Part shown: positions 15,090 through 22,868 of the stretch, piece after piece
How the letters are laid out: every line of letters begins with the position of its first letter
How positions within the stretch are numbered: position 1 is the stretch's first letter
From: Palsa-504 sp050698755
GTDB taxonomy: Bacteria; Actinomycetota; Actinomycetes; Streptosporangiales; Streptosporangiaceae
Reading direction: 5' to 3'
Length of the DNA: 28,355 bases
Assembly (NCBI GenBank): GCA_050698755.1
Contig: JBOHCK010000033.1
Coordinates: 1 to 28,355, forward strand
Notes under the pieces: generated by a model
What the model saw: the letters and a program-made list of their open reading frames with translations, nothing else
Databases searched by the model: none
Told to the model about the DNA's origin: nothing
Position numbers and translations under genes: made by a program

Positions 15090-15490
15090 TGGCCACTGGC
15101 ACCAAGGACGACCCGTGGGAGCTGAAGACCCCGCCGGGCACCTCCAGTTACACCATGTATAAGGACGAGCAGGCCGACCCGCCCGCGCTGGTCTGCCAGG
15201 TCGGTTCCACCACGCTCAAGTACCAGCTCCGCGCCATCGACGACCTGCACTCCTGGCTGGCCGGGCAGGGGGACTGGGTCCCGCTGGGCGCGGCCGACGA
15301 GCAGAAGCCCGCCGCCGACGGCACCGTCGAGGCGTGGGGGAGGTCACCGGACAACCCGGTCGGCGGCTGGTACGGACTGCGCAAGGGCTACCGCGGCCGG
15401 TTCGGGATGTACATGCCCCCGCTGCTGGAGGCGCTCGGTCTCGCCGAACTCACCCACGACGCCCGCAACAACCGGATGCGCGCGGTTTAA
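15089..15490 (+). CDS. DUF6855-like small protein
   Basis: This 133-residue soluble protein starts at ATG 15089 behind GGAAGGAG and overlaps the SRPBCC stop. Recognisable strongly conserved stretches are KDDPWELKTPPGTSSYTMY, then LRAIDDLHSWLAGQGDWVPL and the glycine-rich VEAWGRSPDNPVGGWYGLR with YRGRFGMYMPPLLEALG near the C-terminus. I recall this pattern as the DUF6855 family, of unknown function; the family number should be checked. The frequent pairing with ArsR / SRPBCC genes suggests a shared task, such as handling a hydrophobic or toxic compound, but that is inference. It has no signal peptide or membrane segment. Its stop ends the operon. Confidence 0.7.
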   Translation: MATGTKDDPWELKTPPGTSSYTMYKDEQADPPALVCQVGSTTLKYQLRAIDDLHSWLAGQGDWVPLGAADEQKPAADGTVEAWGRSPDNPVGGWYGLRKGYRGRFGMYMPPLLEALGLAELTHDARNNRMRAV

Positions 15491-15627
15491 GCGCCAAGCG
15501 ACACGGTACAGCCTCCCTGGCGACGGTGACCGCCTGGCGAGACGCTATTGTCAGCGCGCGCGCGGACCAGGCACCATGGCCGAGTGATCGGTGCACCGTC
15601 GGCACCGGACACCGGAGGGAGGCTGCC

Positions 15628-16884
15628 TTGACCGCCACCGCCACCAGGCACCTGATCGGGTTGCTGCTCGGTACCGAGGACGACTGGCCGACGGCGTTCG
15701 AGGAGATCCTGGGCAGGCTCGGCCCGGTCCAGGATCCGTCCGGCGGGACTCACGAGTTCGACGTGGAGCGCATCACCATCGAGCCCTTCAGCCTGCGCTC
15801 CCGGCCGCGCTACGACCTGGTCATCGACCGGCTCGCCTACTGGTACTACCACCCGAGGGAATGGCTGAAGAAGGTCGCCATGATGGACGGGGTGTACCTG
15901 CTGAACAGCCCGTTTACCTTCCAGTCGATGGAGAAGCACGCCGCCTACTGCGCGATGATGCGGCTCGGGCTCAAGGTCCCGGAAACCGTGCTCGTCCCGT
16001 ACAAGAACCCGGTCGACAACGCCCGCTACGCCTATACCTCCGCTCGCTACAACCAGCCCTTCGACCTTGACTCGATCGCGGAGCAGATCGGCTACCCGAT
16101 CTTCATGAAGCCCTACGACGGCGGGGCCTGGCGCGGCGTCTCGCGCATCCGCAACGCCACCGAGCTGCACGCGGCCTACGACGCCAGCGGCGAGATGCTC
16201 ATGCACCTGCAGAAGGCCGTCGACTTCGACGTCTTCGCCCGCTCGCTGTCCATCGGCGCCGAGACCATGGTCATGAAGTTCCAGCCTGATGAGCCCATGC
16301 ACGCGCGCTACGCGGTCGAGCACGGCTTCCTGCCCGCCGAGGCCGGCGCGGAGGTGGTGACGATCGGGCGGCTGGTCAACGCGTTCTTCCGGTGGGAGTT
16401 CAACTCGTGCGAGACCCTGATCAAGGACGGCGAGGTCTACCCCATCGACTACGCCAACGCCTGCCCGGACGTGGCCCTGACCAGCCTGCACTACTACTTT
16501 CCCTGGGCCATGAAGGCGCTGGTCAAGTGGACCGTGTTCGCCCTGGTGACCGGCCGGAAGGCCAGGCTGGACCTGGAGACCGACAAGTTCTTCGCCGTCG
16601 CCGATGACCCCCACCTGTCCTACGAGGAAAAGCTGGAGGGGTACCGGACGCTGGCCGACGAGTACTTCGACGCGGCGCGCTACTACGACTTCTGCGCGAG
16701 CAGGATGCCGCACCTGGACGAGATCGTCCTGGACTGGGTGGCCGGCCCCGACTTCGACCAGCTACTGGTCCAGACGGTCAAATCGACGTACCCGGAACAC
16801 GAGCACGACAAGTTCATCGCGCACCTGCGCGGGCTCCTTGATCTGTGGGTGCAAGACGAAAGCGGAGGCCGCCATGGGCCGTGA
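15628..16884 (+). CDS. ATP-grasp family ligase, partner of the GCS2-like ligase
   Basis: This protein of about 418 residues starts at TTG 15628. No ATG or GTG fits, and AGGGAGG lies 7 bases upstream. The ATP-grasp features are a nucleotide-binding lysine in IFMKPYDGGAWRG (about K161), a hinge near MLMHLQKAVDFDVFARS, and the metal-binding set WEFN (E257) with YPIDYANACPD (D274, N277). The C-terminal 120 residues are helical with many Tyr, Asp and Glu. ATP-grasp enzymes activate carboxylates as acyl phosphates to form amide bonds. The gene overlaps the GCS2-like gene by 11 bases, so they probably work together. Such pairs have been described as predicted amidoligase modules (Iyer and colleagues). 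Substrates are unknown. Confidence 0.8.
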   Translation: MTATATRHLIGLLLGTEDDWPTAFEEILGRLGPVQDPSGGTHEFDVERITIEPFSLRSRPRYDLVIDRLAYWYYHPREWLKKVAMMDGVYLLNSPFTFQSMEKHAAYCAMMRLGLKVPETVLVPYKNPVDNARYAYTSARYNQPFDLDSIAEQIGYPIFMKPYDGGAWRGVSRIRNATELHAAYDASGEMLMHLQKAVDFDVFARSLSIGAETMVMKFQPDEPMHARYAVEHGFLPAEAGAEVVTIGRLVNAFFRWEFNSCETLIKDGEVYPIDYANACPDVALTSLHYYFPWAMKALVKWTVFALVTGRKARLDLETDKFFAVADDPHLSYEEKLEGYRTLADEYFDAARYYDFCASRMPHLDEIVLDWVAGPDFDQLLVQTVKSTYPEHEHDKFIAHLRGLLDLWVQDESGGRHGP

Positions 16885-18355
16885 CATCCAGGCGATCAAG
16901 ATCAGCGGCGAGGACCGGCGCAAGTACCGGGACAAGGTCCGGCGCTCGCTTGACGTGTTCGCCCGGATGCTCCGCGAGCGCCGGTTCGAGACCGACCGCA
17001 CCCCGGTGGGCCAGGAGATCGAGCTCAACCTGGTCGACGAGCACGGCGTCCCGTCCATGCGCAACGCCGAGGTGCTCGACGCGATCGCGGATCCGGCCTG
17101 GGCCACCGAGGTCGGGCAGTTCAACCTGGAGATCAACGTGCCGCCCCGGACGCTGGACGGGGACGCGCTCGCGGACCTGGAGGCCGAAGTCCGCGCCGAC
17201 CTCAACGCGGCCGACGCCCAGGCCAGGTCCATCGGCAGCTACCTGGTGATGATCGGCATCCTGCCCACGCTGACGCAGGACGACGTGAACGAGGAAACCA
17301 TGTCGGCCAACGAGCGCTACAAGGTGCTCAACGAGCAGATCTTCGCGGCCCGCGGGGAAGACATGAGCATCGAGATCGACGGTACCGAGCAGCTCCTCAC
17401 CCACACCGACAGCATCACGCCCGAGGCGGCCTGCACCAGCGTCCAGCTGCACACCCAGGTCAGCCCGGACGCCTTCGCGAACTACTGGAACGCGGCCCAG
17501 GCCATCGCCGGCGCGCAGGTCGCGCTGGCGGCCAACTCCCCGTTCCTGTTCGGCAAGCAGCTGTGGCACGAGACGCGGATCACCCTGTTCGAGCAGTCCA
17601 CCGACACGCGGCCGGATGAGCTGAAGGAGCAGGGCGTCCGGCCCCGGGTCTGGTTCGGCGAGCGCTGGATCACCTCGGTGTTCGACCTGTTCGAGGAGAA
17701 CCTGCGGTACTTCCCCGCGCTTCTGCCGATCTGCGAGGACGAGGACCCGCTGGCCGTCCTCGACGACGGCGCCATCCCGCTGCTGGCCGAGATGAGCCTG
17801 CACAACGGGACGATCTACCGCTGGAACCGCCCCGTGTACGGCGTGGTCAACGGCACGCCGCACCTGCGGGTCGAGAACCGGGTGCTGCCCGCGGGCCCGA
17901 CGATCGCGGACGTCATGGCGAACGCGGCGTTCTACTACGGGCTCGTGCGGTCCCTCGCCGAGGCGCAGCGGCCGATCTGGACCCAGATGTCGTTCGCCAC
18001 CGCCGCGGAGAACCTGCACGAGGCGGCGCGCCACGGCCTGGACGCGCAGCTGTACTGGCCGGGGGTCGGTGACACGCCTGCCGCCGAGCTCATCCTGCGG
18101 CGCCTGCTCCCGCTGGCCCGCGACGGGCTGGCCCGCTGGGGCGTCAGCTCCGCGCAGGCCGACCGGCTGCTCGGCATCGTCGAGCAGCGCTGCCTGACCG
18201 GCCAGAACGGCGCGGCCTGGCAGGTCGCCACGGTCGCCAGGCTCACCGAGCACGGCGGGGTCGACCGCCGGGAGGCGCTGCGGCAGATGACCCTGCGCTA
18301 CATCGAGCACATGCACTCCAACGAGCCGGTCCACACCTGGCCGCTGGACCGCTAG
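16874..18355 (+). CDS. Glutamate-cysteine ligase (GCS2 / COG2170) family protein
   Basis: This 493-residue protein belongs to the GCS2 (YbdK-like) amidoligase family, which joins glutamate to an amine with ATP. Family features are TPVGQEIELNLVDEHG (metal and substrate acidic residues, about residues 44-58), then QFNLEINVPP and TSVQLHTQVSP. HNGTIYRWNRPVYG and HLRVENRVLPAGPTIADVM correspond to the C-terminal half of the active site. The enzyme is longer than the short YbdK type (about 370 residues) and matches the long actinobacterial form. It overlaps the ATP-grasp gene by 11 bases and has a GCGGAGG site inside it. Actinobacteria use mycothiol rather than glutathione, so the product is probably not glutathione. 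A peptide-like metabolite or protein tag is possible, which is inference. Confidence 0.85.
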   Translation: MGRDIQAIKISGEDRRKYRDKVRRSLDVFARMLRERRFETDRTPVGQEIELNLVDEHGVPSMRNAEVLDAIADPAWATEVGQFNLEINVPPRTLDGDALADLEAEVRADLNAADAQARSIGSYLVMIGILPTLTQDDVNEETMSANERYKVLNEQIFAARGEDMSIEIDGTEQLLTHTDSITPEAACTSVQLHTQVSPDAFANYWNAAQAIAGAQVALAANSPFLFGKQLWHETRITLFEQSTDTRPDELKEQGVRPRVWFGERWITSVFDLFEENLRYFPALLPICEDEDPLAVLDDGAIPLLAEMSLHNGTIYRWNRPVYGVVNGTPHLRVENRVLPAGPTIADVMANAAFYYGLVRSLAEAQRPIWTQMSFATAAENLHEAARHGLDAQLYWPGVGDTPAAELILRRLLPLARDGLARWGVSSAQADRLLGIVEQRCLTGQNGAAWQVATVARLTEHGGVDRREALRQMTLRYIEHMHSNEPVHTWPLDR

Positions 18356-18383
18356 CCAACTCCCCTAGCCAACTCCCCTAGCC
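18352..18383. repeat. 13-bp tandem repeat carrying both convergent stop codons
   Basis: CTAGCCAACTCCC is repeated at 18352-18364 and 18365-18377, followed by CTAGCC. The first copy holds the TAG stop of the GCS2-like gene, and the CTAGCC tail holds the reverse-strand stop of the transporter. It forms the whole gap between the two convergent genes. Confidence 0.85.
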
Positions 18384-19316
18384 GGCCCCGCCCGCCGCGA
18401 TCAGCGCGACGCACGCCGCCGCCAGGCCGAGCCCGGCCAGCCGCAGCGCGGTCAGCTTCTCGCCGAGCATCACCCGCGCGAGCACGATGGTGACCGCCGG
18501 GTACAGCGAGGTGAGCACCGCCGTCACGGCCAGGAACCCGTCGTGCGTGGCGAAGAAGTACGCGACGATGCCCCCCGCGCCGGTGACCCCGGTGAACACC
18601 GCGAGCCAGCCCTGGTGGGCCGCGGGCCGCCGGAGGTTGCGCGTCGCCGCGGCGACCACGACGGCCATGGCCAGCTCGGCGCCCGATGCGCTGGCGACCG
18701 GCCACAGGCCGCTGTGCGAGCCCGCCCGGTTGAGCCCGATGAACAGCAGCGAGAAGCAGGCCCCGGCGACCAGCCCGGCCACCACCCCGGTAAACCGGCC
18801 CGGAGCCCGGCCCCCCTCGCCCTCGCCCTGGCCCCCCTCGCCCTGGGCCCCCTCGCCCTGGGCTACCTCTCCCTGGGCTACCTCTCCCTCGCGCTGTTCG
18901 GCCGCCGCCGCGCTGGCCGAGACCCCGACGATGGCCGGCCAGGCCAGGATGATCCCGGTCAGCGCTAGGGCCGAAGGCCGCTCGCCGAACAGCAGCCCCG
19001 CGATCACGGCAAAACCCGCGGCGCCGACCGCGCTGAGCGGGCCGGCCACGCTGAACGCCGCGTGCCGGAACCCGTAATACAGTGCGAGCGCCCCGACCTC
19101 CTCGCCCAGGCCGGCCAGCGCGCCCCAGGCCAGCGAGGCCGCGCCGGGCGGGTGGGCCGCCGCGAAGGGCAGCACGGCCGCCACGACCAGGGTGGAGGCC
19201 GCCGCGCTGACCAAGGTCACCTGGATGACGCTGAAGTCGCGTGACGCCAGCCCCGCGGTGTAGTCCGAGACGCCGTAAGCGAGCGCCGAAGCCAGCGCCA
19301 GGACGATGGCGAGCAT
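18378..19316 (-). CDS. EamA/DMT-family transporter
   Basis: This 312-residue membrane protein of the drug/metabolite transporter superfamily has two EamA halves and about ten membrane helices. The first half runs from MLAIVLALASALAYGVSDY through GPLSAVGAAGFAVIAGLLFGER. The second half holds FTGVVAGLVAGACFSLLFIGL and ends with LTSLYPAVTIVLARVMLGEKL. Between the halves, about residues 140-170, lies a Glu/Gln/Gly-rich loop built of five-residue repeats (GEVAQ, GEGAQ, GEGGQ) encoded by a 15-bp DNA repeat. This loop is not normal for the family. The start ATG 19316 has GGGAG upstream. It lies 16 bases after the cupin gene on the same strand. The substrate is unknown. Confidence 0.9.
   Translation of the reverse strand: MLAIVLALASALAYGVSDYTAGLASRDFSVIQVTLVSAAASTLVVAAVLPFAAAHPPGAASLAWGALAGLGEEVGALALYYGFRHAAFSVAGPLSAVGAAGFAVIAGLLFGERPSALALTGIILAWPAIVGVSASAAAAEQREGEVAQGEVAQGEGAQGEGGQGEGEGGRAPGRFTGVVAGLVAGACFSLLFIGLNRAGSHSGLWPVASASGAELAMAVVVAAATRNLRRPAAHQGWLAVFTGVTGAGGIVAYFFATHDGFLAVTAVLTSLYPAVTIVLARVMLGEKLTALRLAGLGLAAACVALIAAGGAG
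18809..18889. repeat. In-frame 15-bp tandem repeat in the transporter gene
   Basis: Four consecutive 15-base units lie at 18830-18889. Two identical GGGCTACCTCTCCCT copies end the array, preceded by two GGGCCCCCTCGCCCT-like copies. One more unit lies at 18809-18823, separated by a 6-base partial unit. The unit length keeps the reading frame, so copy number can change without breaking the protein. Confidence 0.85.
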
Positions 19317-19332
19317 GCCGGGCCGCTCCCGG

Positions 19333-20043
19333 CTAGGCCTCGTGCTTGGCGGCCGGGCTTCCCGCCGGGTAGAACACCCCGAGGACAGCCAGCACGTCCT
19401 GTCCGGTGTTCTCCAGGCAGTGCGGCTGGTAAGGCGGCAGGTAGATGGAGGTGCCCGGCCCGATCTCGGCCACCCTCTCGCCCAGGTGGACCACGCCGCG
19501 CCCGGCCAGCACGTGCACCACCTCGTCGTAGGTGTGGTGATGCTCCGGGGCCCGCCCCGGCGGGATCAGCCCCGCGAACTGCGTGAACGCCATCCCCTCG
19601 CTCAGCAGGACCCGGAACTCCCTGTCGCCCGTCCGCTCCGCCTCGCAGGCGTCTAGCGTCACGACCCGGACCCCCGGCCGGCCGTCGTCCCCCTCGGATG
19701 AGGCCTGCACGGCGACCGCCACCGCCTCAAGCCCAGCGGCGCCCGTCCGGCACTCGTACCCCACCCCGTCTCGCATCCACACCGCCGTACCAGGGGCCAG
19801 GTCGGCCGTCCCGTGCCCGTCGGTGTCCAGGGTCCCCGACCCGCGGATCACGTACCAAGCCTCGCCCCGTCCGCCGGCGGTCCCCGCGATTACCGTGCCG
19901 TCGGCCAGGCTGAGCCGCCGCTGGTGCAGCCCCCGGCAGCCGTCCGCGTCTCCGAGCATCTCGCGGACCGTGACTCCCGGTGCCGCCGTCCTGCTCGGGA
20001 CCTGCTCCGGCGTCCGGACGGCGGGCGTGGCCTGGTTGCTCAT
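19333..20043 (-). CDS. Two-domain cupin protein
   Basis: This 236-residue soluble protein has two cupin barrels. The first (about residues 20-115) shows HQRRLSLADGTVIAG and GEAWYVIRGSGTLDTDGHGTADLAPG with few metal ligands. The second (about residues 150-228) has the full metal-binding pattern EHHHTYDEVVHVLAGRGVV and PPYQPHCLENTG, with ligands from three histidines, a glutamate and a later histidine. So only the C-terminal barrel probably binds metal. Bicupins of this kind include dioxygenases, isomerases and sugar-binding proteins, and the substrate cannot be told. The start ATG 20043 is 19 bases after the PPK2 stop, and the transporter follows at 16 bases. All three probably share a transcript. 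Confidence 0.85.
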   Translation of the reverse strand: MSNQATPAVRTPEQVPSRTAAPGVTVREMLGDADGCRGLHQRRLSLADGTVIAGTAGGRGEAWYVIRGSGTLDTDGHGTADLAPGTAVWMRDGVGYECRTGAAGLEAVAVAVQASSEGDDGRPGVRVVTLDACEAERTGDREFRVLLSEGMAFTQFAGLIPPGRAPEHHHTYDEVVHVLAGRGVVHLGERVAEIGPGTSIYLPPYQPHCLENTGQDVLAVLGVFYPAGSPAAKHEA

Positions 20044-20062
20044 GCCCTGGACGATACCCAGA

Positions 20063-21010
20063 TCACAGCTGGGGGTACCGGCGGCCGGGGTTGTGCTCGG
20101 ACAGGACCGAGGGCGGCCCGATGATGGCCCGGTCCGGCTTGCCGATGACCTCCTTGTTCTTGTCGTCGTAGTCGAACTTCGCGAGCACGTGCTTGATCGC
20201 CTCGAGCCTGGCCCGCTTCTTGTCGTTGCTCTTGACCACGGTCCACGGCGCCTCGGGCGTGTCGGTGTAGTGGAACATTGCCTCCTTGGCGTCGGTGTAC
20301 TCGTCCCACTTGTCCAGCGACTCGATGTCCATCGGGCTCAGCTTCCACTGCCGCACCGGGTCGATCCGCCGGATGATGAAGCGCGTCCGCTGCTCCGACC
20401 GAGTCACCGAGAACCAGAACTTCGTCAGGTCCAGCCTCGAGCGCACCAGCATGTGCTCGAAGGCGGGCGCCTCCCGCATGAACTCCGCGTACTCCTCCTC
20501 ATCGCTGAACCCCATCACCCGCTCGACCCCGGCGCGGTTGTACCACGAGCGGTCGAACATGACGATCTCGCCCGCCGCGGGCAGGTGCGGGACGTAGCGC
20601 TGCAGGTACCACTGGGTCCGCTCGCGCTCACTCGGCTTGGCCAGCGCGACGACCGTGGCGCCGCGCGGGTTCAGGTGCTCGGTGAACCGCTTGATCGTGC
20701 CGCCCTTGCCCGCCGCGTCGCGCCCCTCGAACACGATCACGATCCGCTGCCCGGTGGACTTCACCCAGTTCTGCAGCTTGACGAGCTCGATCTGGAGCGG
20801 GCGCTTGAGGTACTCGTACTCGCTGCGCGGCATCTTCTCTTCGTAGGGGTAGTCCTCGCGCCAGGTGTCGACCACCCGCCCGTCCGGCCAGCGCAGGACC
20901 GGGTCGTCGTGCTCGTCGTCGTCGTCCACCACCAGGCCCGCCACCAGGGCGGGATCGGACGCCCAGTCGGCCGGCAGCGCGTTGAACTCGTTGGCTGTAT
21001 CGCTGGTCAC
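20063..21010 (-). CDS. ppk2: Polyphosphate kinase 2 (PPK2) family protein
   Basis: This protein of about 315 residues moves phosphate between polyphosphate and nucleotides (PPK2 class). Key motifs are the Walker A loop FEGRDAAGKGGTIKRF, the aspartate-bearing FDRSWYNRAGVERVMGF and the lid region FWFSVTRSEQRTRF with IDPVRQWKLSPMD. The C-terminal TVVKSNDKKRARLEAIKHVL is also typical. The N-terminus has an acidic run (VVDDDDEHDDPVL) not needed for catalysis. The start is uncertain: GTG 21010 (VTSDTANEF) is preferred, and an upstream GTG 21031 would add seven residues. The length and complete motifs suggest an active enzyme, and which nucleotide it favours cannot be read reliably. It sits 64 bases after the upstream methyltransferase and ahead of the cupin gene. 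Confidence 0.93.
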   Translation of the reverse strand: MTSDTANEFNALPADWASDPALVAGLVVDDDDEHDDPVLRWPDGRVVDTWREDYPYEEKMPRSEYEYLKRPLQIELVKLQNWVKSTGQRIVIVFEGRDAAGKGGTIKRFTEHLNPRGATVVALAKPSERERTQWYLQRYVPHLPAAGEIVMFDRSWYNRAGVERVMGFSDEEEYAEFMREAPAFEHMLVRSRLDLTKFWFSVTRSEQRTRFIIRRIDPVRQWKLSPMDIESLDKWDEYTDAKEAMFHYTDTPEAPWTVVKSNDKKRARLEAIKHVLAKFDYDDKNKEVIGKPDRAIIGPPSVLSEHNPGRRYPQL

Positions 21011-21074
21011 ACCACTAGCACAGCACACCACGCTCGCCCGGTCACGACCCGGCCAGCCGTCGCGCCGCTGAACA

Positions 21075-21821
21075 TCAAACCCCTTTATCCCGAACGACGT
21101 TGGTGTCTCCTTCGCGCCCCACCGAGAACAGCACGTACCCGTAGCTGAGTCCGAGCGCGCCCGGATGGCCCGCCAGCCACGGATCGGCCGCGCCAGGGAA
21201 CTCGAGCCTGAGTACGGCCTCGAAGTCAGCGCGCGAGGTGAACTCCCAGCGGCTCATGACCTCCGTGCGGCTCGCCCCGCGCGCCGCCCACCAGGCGTCG
21301 GTAACGTCGGCCCGCCCCTGCGCCGTCCCGTCCGCCGCCCGCAGCAGCCCGGCGAACTCCCCGGCCCGCAGGTCGTTGTCCACCACGACCAAGATGCCGC
21401 CCGGCTTCAGCACCCGCCGTACCTCGGCCAGCCCGGCCGCGCAGTCCGGCGGCCAGAAGTACGCGAACCTGGCGTGCACCACGTCCACGCTGGCGTCGTC
21501 CAGCGGCACGTGCTCAGCCGACCCGGGCAGCACCCGGACCCGTGGGTCGCGCGCCAGCGCCAGCGGGAGCAGCGCCGGATCCGGCTCGACCCCGATGACC
21601 ACCCCAGCCTCATCCGCGTACCCGGGCAGCCAGTAGCCGCTCCCGCAGCCCAGGTCGACCAGCGTCCGCCCGGCCCACGCCGCGAGTTCTCGCATCGCCT
21701 CGAGCAGCACCCCATCGGGGTCGATCGCCCGGTTCTCCAGCTCGTACAGGTCCGGCCGCCCGCCCTGATTCGGCGCCGGGCTGAAATCGGGAAACACCGG
21801 CTCTGACTCGCCCGTCGTCAT
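21075..21821 (-). CDS. Class I SAM-dependent methyltransferase
   Basis: This 248-residue enzyme begins MTTGESEPVFPDFSP at ATG 21821; the frame stays open for about 800 bases upstream, but without coding character. Motif I is TLVDLGCGSGYWLPG (SAM-binding glycine loop). The acidic end of the second strand is VIGVEPDPALL. Motif VRVLPGSAEHVPLDDASVDVVHARFAYFW and the post-motif VRRVLKPGGILVVVDND follow, as in Methyltransf_11 enzymes. The C-terminal 80 residues have many tryptophans and aromatic residues. It ends 64 bases before the PPK2 start, on the same strand. Substrate unknown. The fold assignment is secure. Confidence 0.88.
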   Translation of the reverse strand: MTTGESEPVFPDFSPAPNQGGRPDLYELENRAIDPDGVLLEAMRELAAWAGRTLVDLGCGSGYWLPGYADEAGVVIGVEPDPALLPLALARDPRVRVLPGSAEHVPLDDASVDVVHARFAYFWPPDCAAGLAEVRRVLKPGGILVVVDNDLRAGEFAGLLRAADGTAQGRADVTDAWWAARGASRTEVMSRWEFTSRADFEAVLRLEFPGAADPWLAGHPGALGLSYGYVLFSVGREGDTNVVRDKGV

Positions 21822-21891
21822 AGCGCGCACCCTAACAGCCGCCCGTCGCGGCCGATCGTGACTGCGCCCCGACCCCCGCCCGCTGACCGCC

Positions 21892-21967
21892 GTGTGCGGT
21901 ACCCCAACCACCGCCCGCCCCGGCCCGCCGTGAGCGGTACCCCAACAACCGCCCGCCCCGGCCCGCC
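21892..21967. repeat. 38-bp tandem duplication upstream of the LLM oxidoreductase
   Basis: Two adjacent 38-base units (21892-21929 and 21930-21967) differ at only two positions. Each begins GTGTGCGGTACCCC or GTGAGCGGTACCCC and ends CCCCGGCCCGCC. The unit contains GGTACC, which reads as a palindrome. The array lies between the divergent methyltransferase (start 21821) and the LLM gene (start 21984). It could be a regulatory duplication or a replication slip. Confidence 0.8.
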
Positions 21968-21983
21968 ATGATCGGATGGGGTC

Positions 21984-22868
21984 ATGAAGGTCCGGATCGG
22001 AATATCCCTGGGACCCGCCGGGACCGCCGGGGGGTTCGCGGCGGCGGTCGACCTGCTCGAGCAGGCCGGGGTGGATTCGTTGTGGCTGCCGGAGAACGTT
22101 TACACCTCGCTGGTGGAGCCGTTCATTGGGATGGCGTTCGCGCTGGCCAGAACCCAGCGGCTCAAGGTCGGCAGCGGGATTTCCGTCCTGCCTGGCCGGC
22201 ACCCCGTCTTGGTCGCCAAGCAGCTGGCCAGCCTGGCCGGGCTGGCACCGGGCCGGGTCCTGCCGGTGTTCGGCCTGCAGCCGGTCCAGCCCGCCGAGCG
22301 CGGGCTGTTCCCGGTCCCGGCCGGGCAGCGGGCGGCGGTGTTCGACGAGTCGCTGCGGCTGCTCAGGCTCCTGCTGACCTCGGAGACGGTGTCGTTCGAA
22401 GGCTCGTTCTTCTCCGTCTCGGGCGCGAGCGTCGGGACGCTCCCGGCCAAGCGGCTGGACATCTGGCTGGGTGGTTCGGCTCCCGGCGGGCTCCGCCGGG
22501 TGGGGCGCCTGGCCGACGGGTGGCTCGGCTCGCTGCTCACCCCCGCCGAGGCGGCAGCGGCGGTCGGCGTTATCCAGGAGGCCGCGGCGGACGCGGGCCG
22601 GGAGGTGGAGCCCGATCACTTCGGGCTCAGCGTGCCCATCGCCTTCGACGGCATCCCGGAGCCGCTGCTGGCCTCCGTCCGCCGTCGCAGGCCCGACGCT
22701 GACCCGGAGACGCTGGTCGCCTCCGGCTGGGCCGGCGCCCGCTCGATGCTCGAGCGCTACGTCGAGGCCGGGCTCACCAAGTTCGTCGTCCGCCCGGCCG
22801 CTCCGCCTGCGTCGTTCGGCACCTTCGTGAACGGCTTCGTCAGGGAACTGCTGCCACTGCAGAACTAG
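21984..22868 (+). CDS. LLM-class F420-type oxidoreductase (TIGR03854-like)
   Basis: This 294-residue luciferase-like monooxygenase family protein is of a subgroup that generally uses coenzyme F420. Features: MKVRIGISLGPAG and a first barrel strand, then GVDSLWLPENVYT, the segment LKVGSGISVLPGRHPVLVAKQLASLAGLAPGR (cofactor-binding pattern) and RLDIWLGGSAPGGLRRVGRLADGWLG. A later helix (SGWAGARSMLERYVEAGLTKFVVRP) also fits. It resembles the TIGR03854 subgroup, from memory. The start ATG 21984 follows GGATGGGGTC. The C-terminus overlaps the broken MarR gene (opposite strand) by 29 bases. The substrate is unknown. Confidence 0.88.
   Translation: MKVRIGISLGPAGTAGGFAAAVDLLEQAGVDSLWLPENVYTSLVEPFIGMAFALARTQRLKVGSGISVLPGRHPVLVAKQLASLAGLAPGRVLPVFGLQPVQPAERGLFPVPAGQRAAVFDESLRLLRLLLTSETVSFEGSFFSVSGASVGTLPAKRLDIWLGGSAPGGLRRVGRLADGWLGSLLTPAEAAAAVGVIQEAAADAGREVEPDHFGLSVPIAFDGIPEPLLASVRRRRPDADPETLVASGWAGARSMLERYVEAGLTKFVVRPAAPPASFGTFVNGFVRELLPLQN

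Noticed and set aside
21822..22619. N-terminal extension of the methyltransferase frame upstream of ATG 21821
   Set aside because: The extension overlaps the LLM gene on the other strand and the 38-bp repeats. The enzyme motif order starts properly at 21821.
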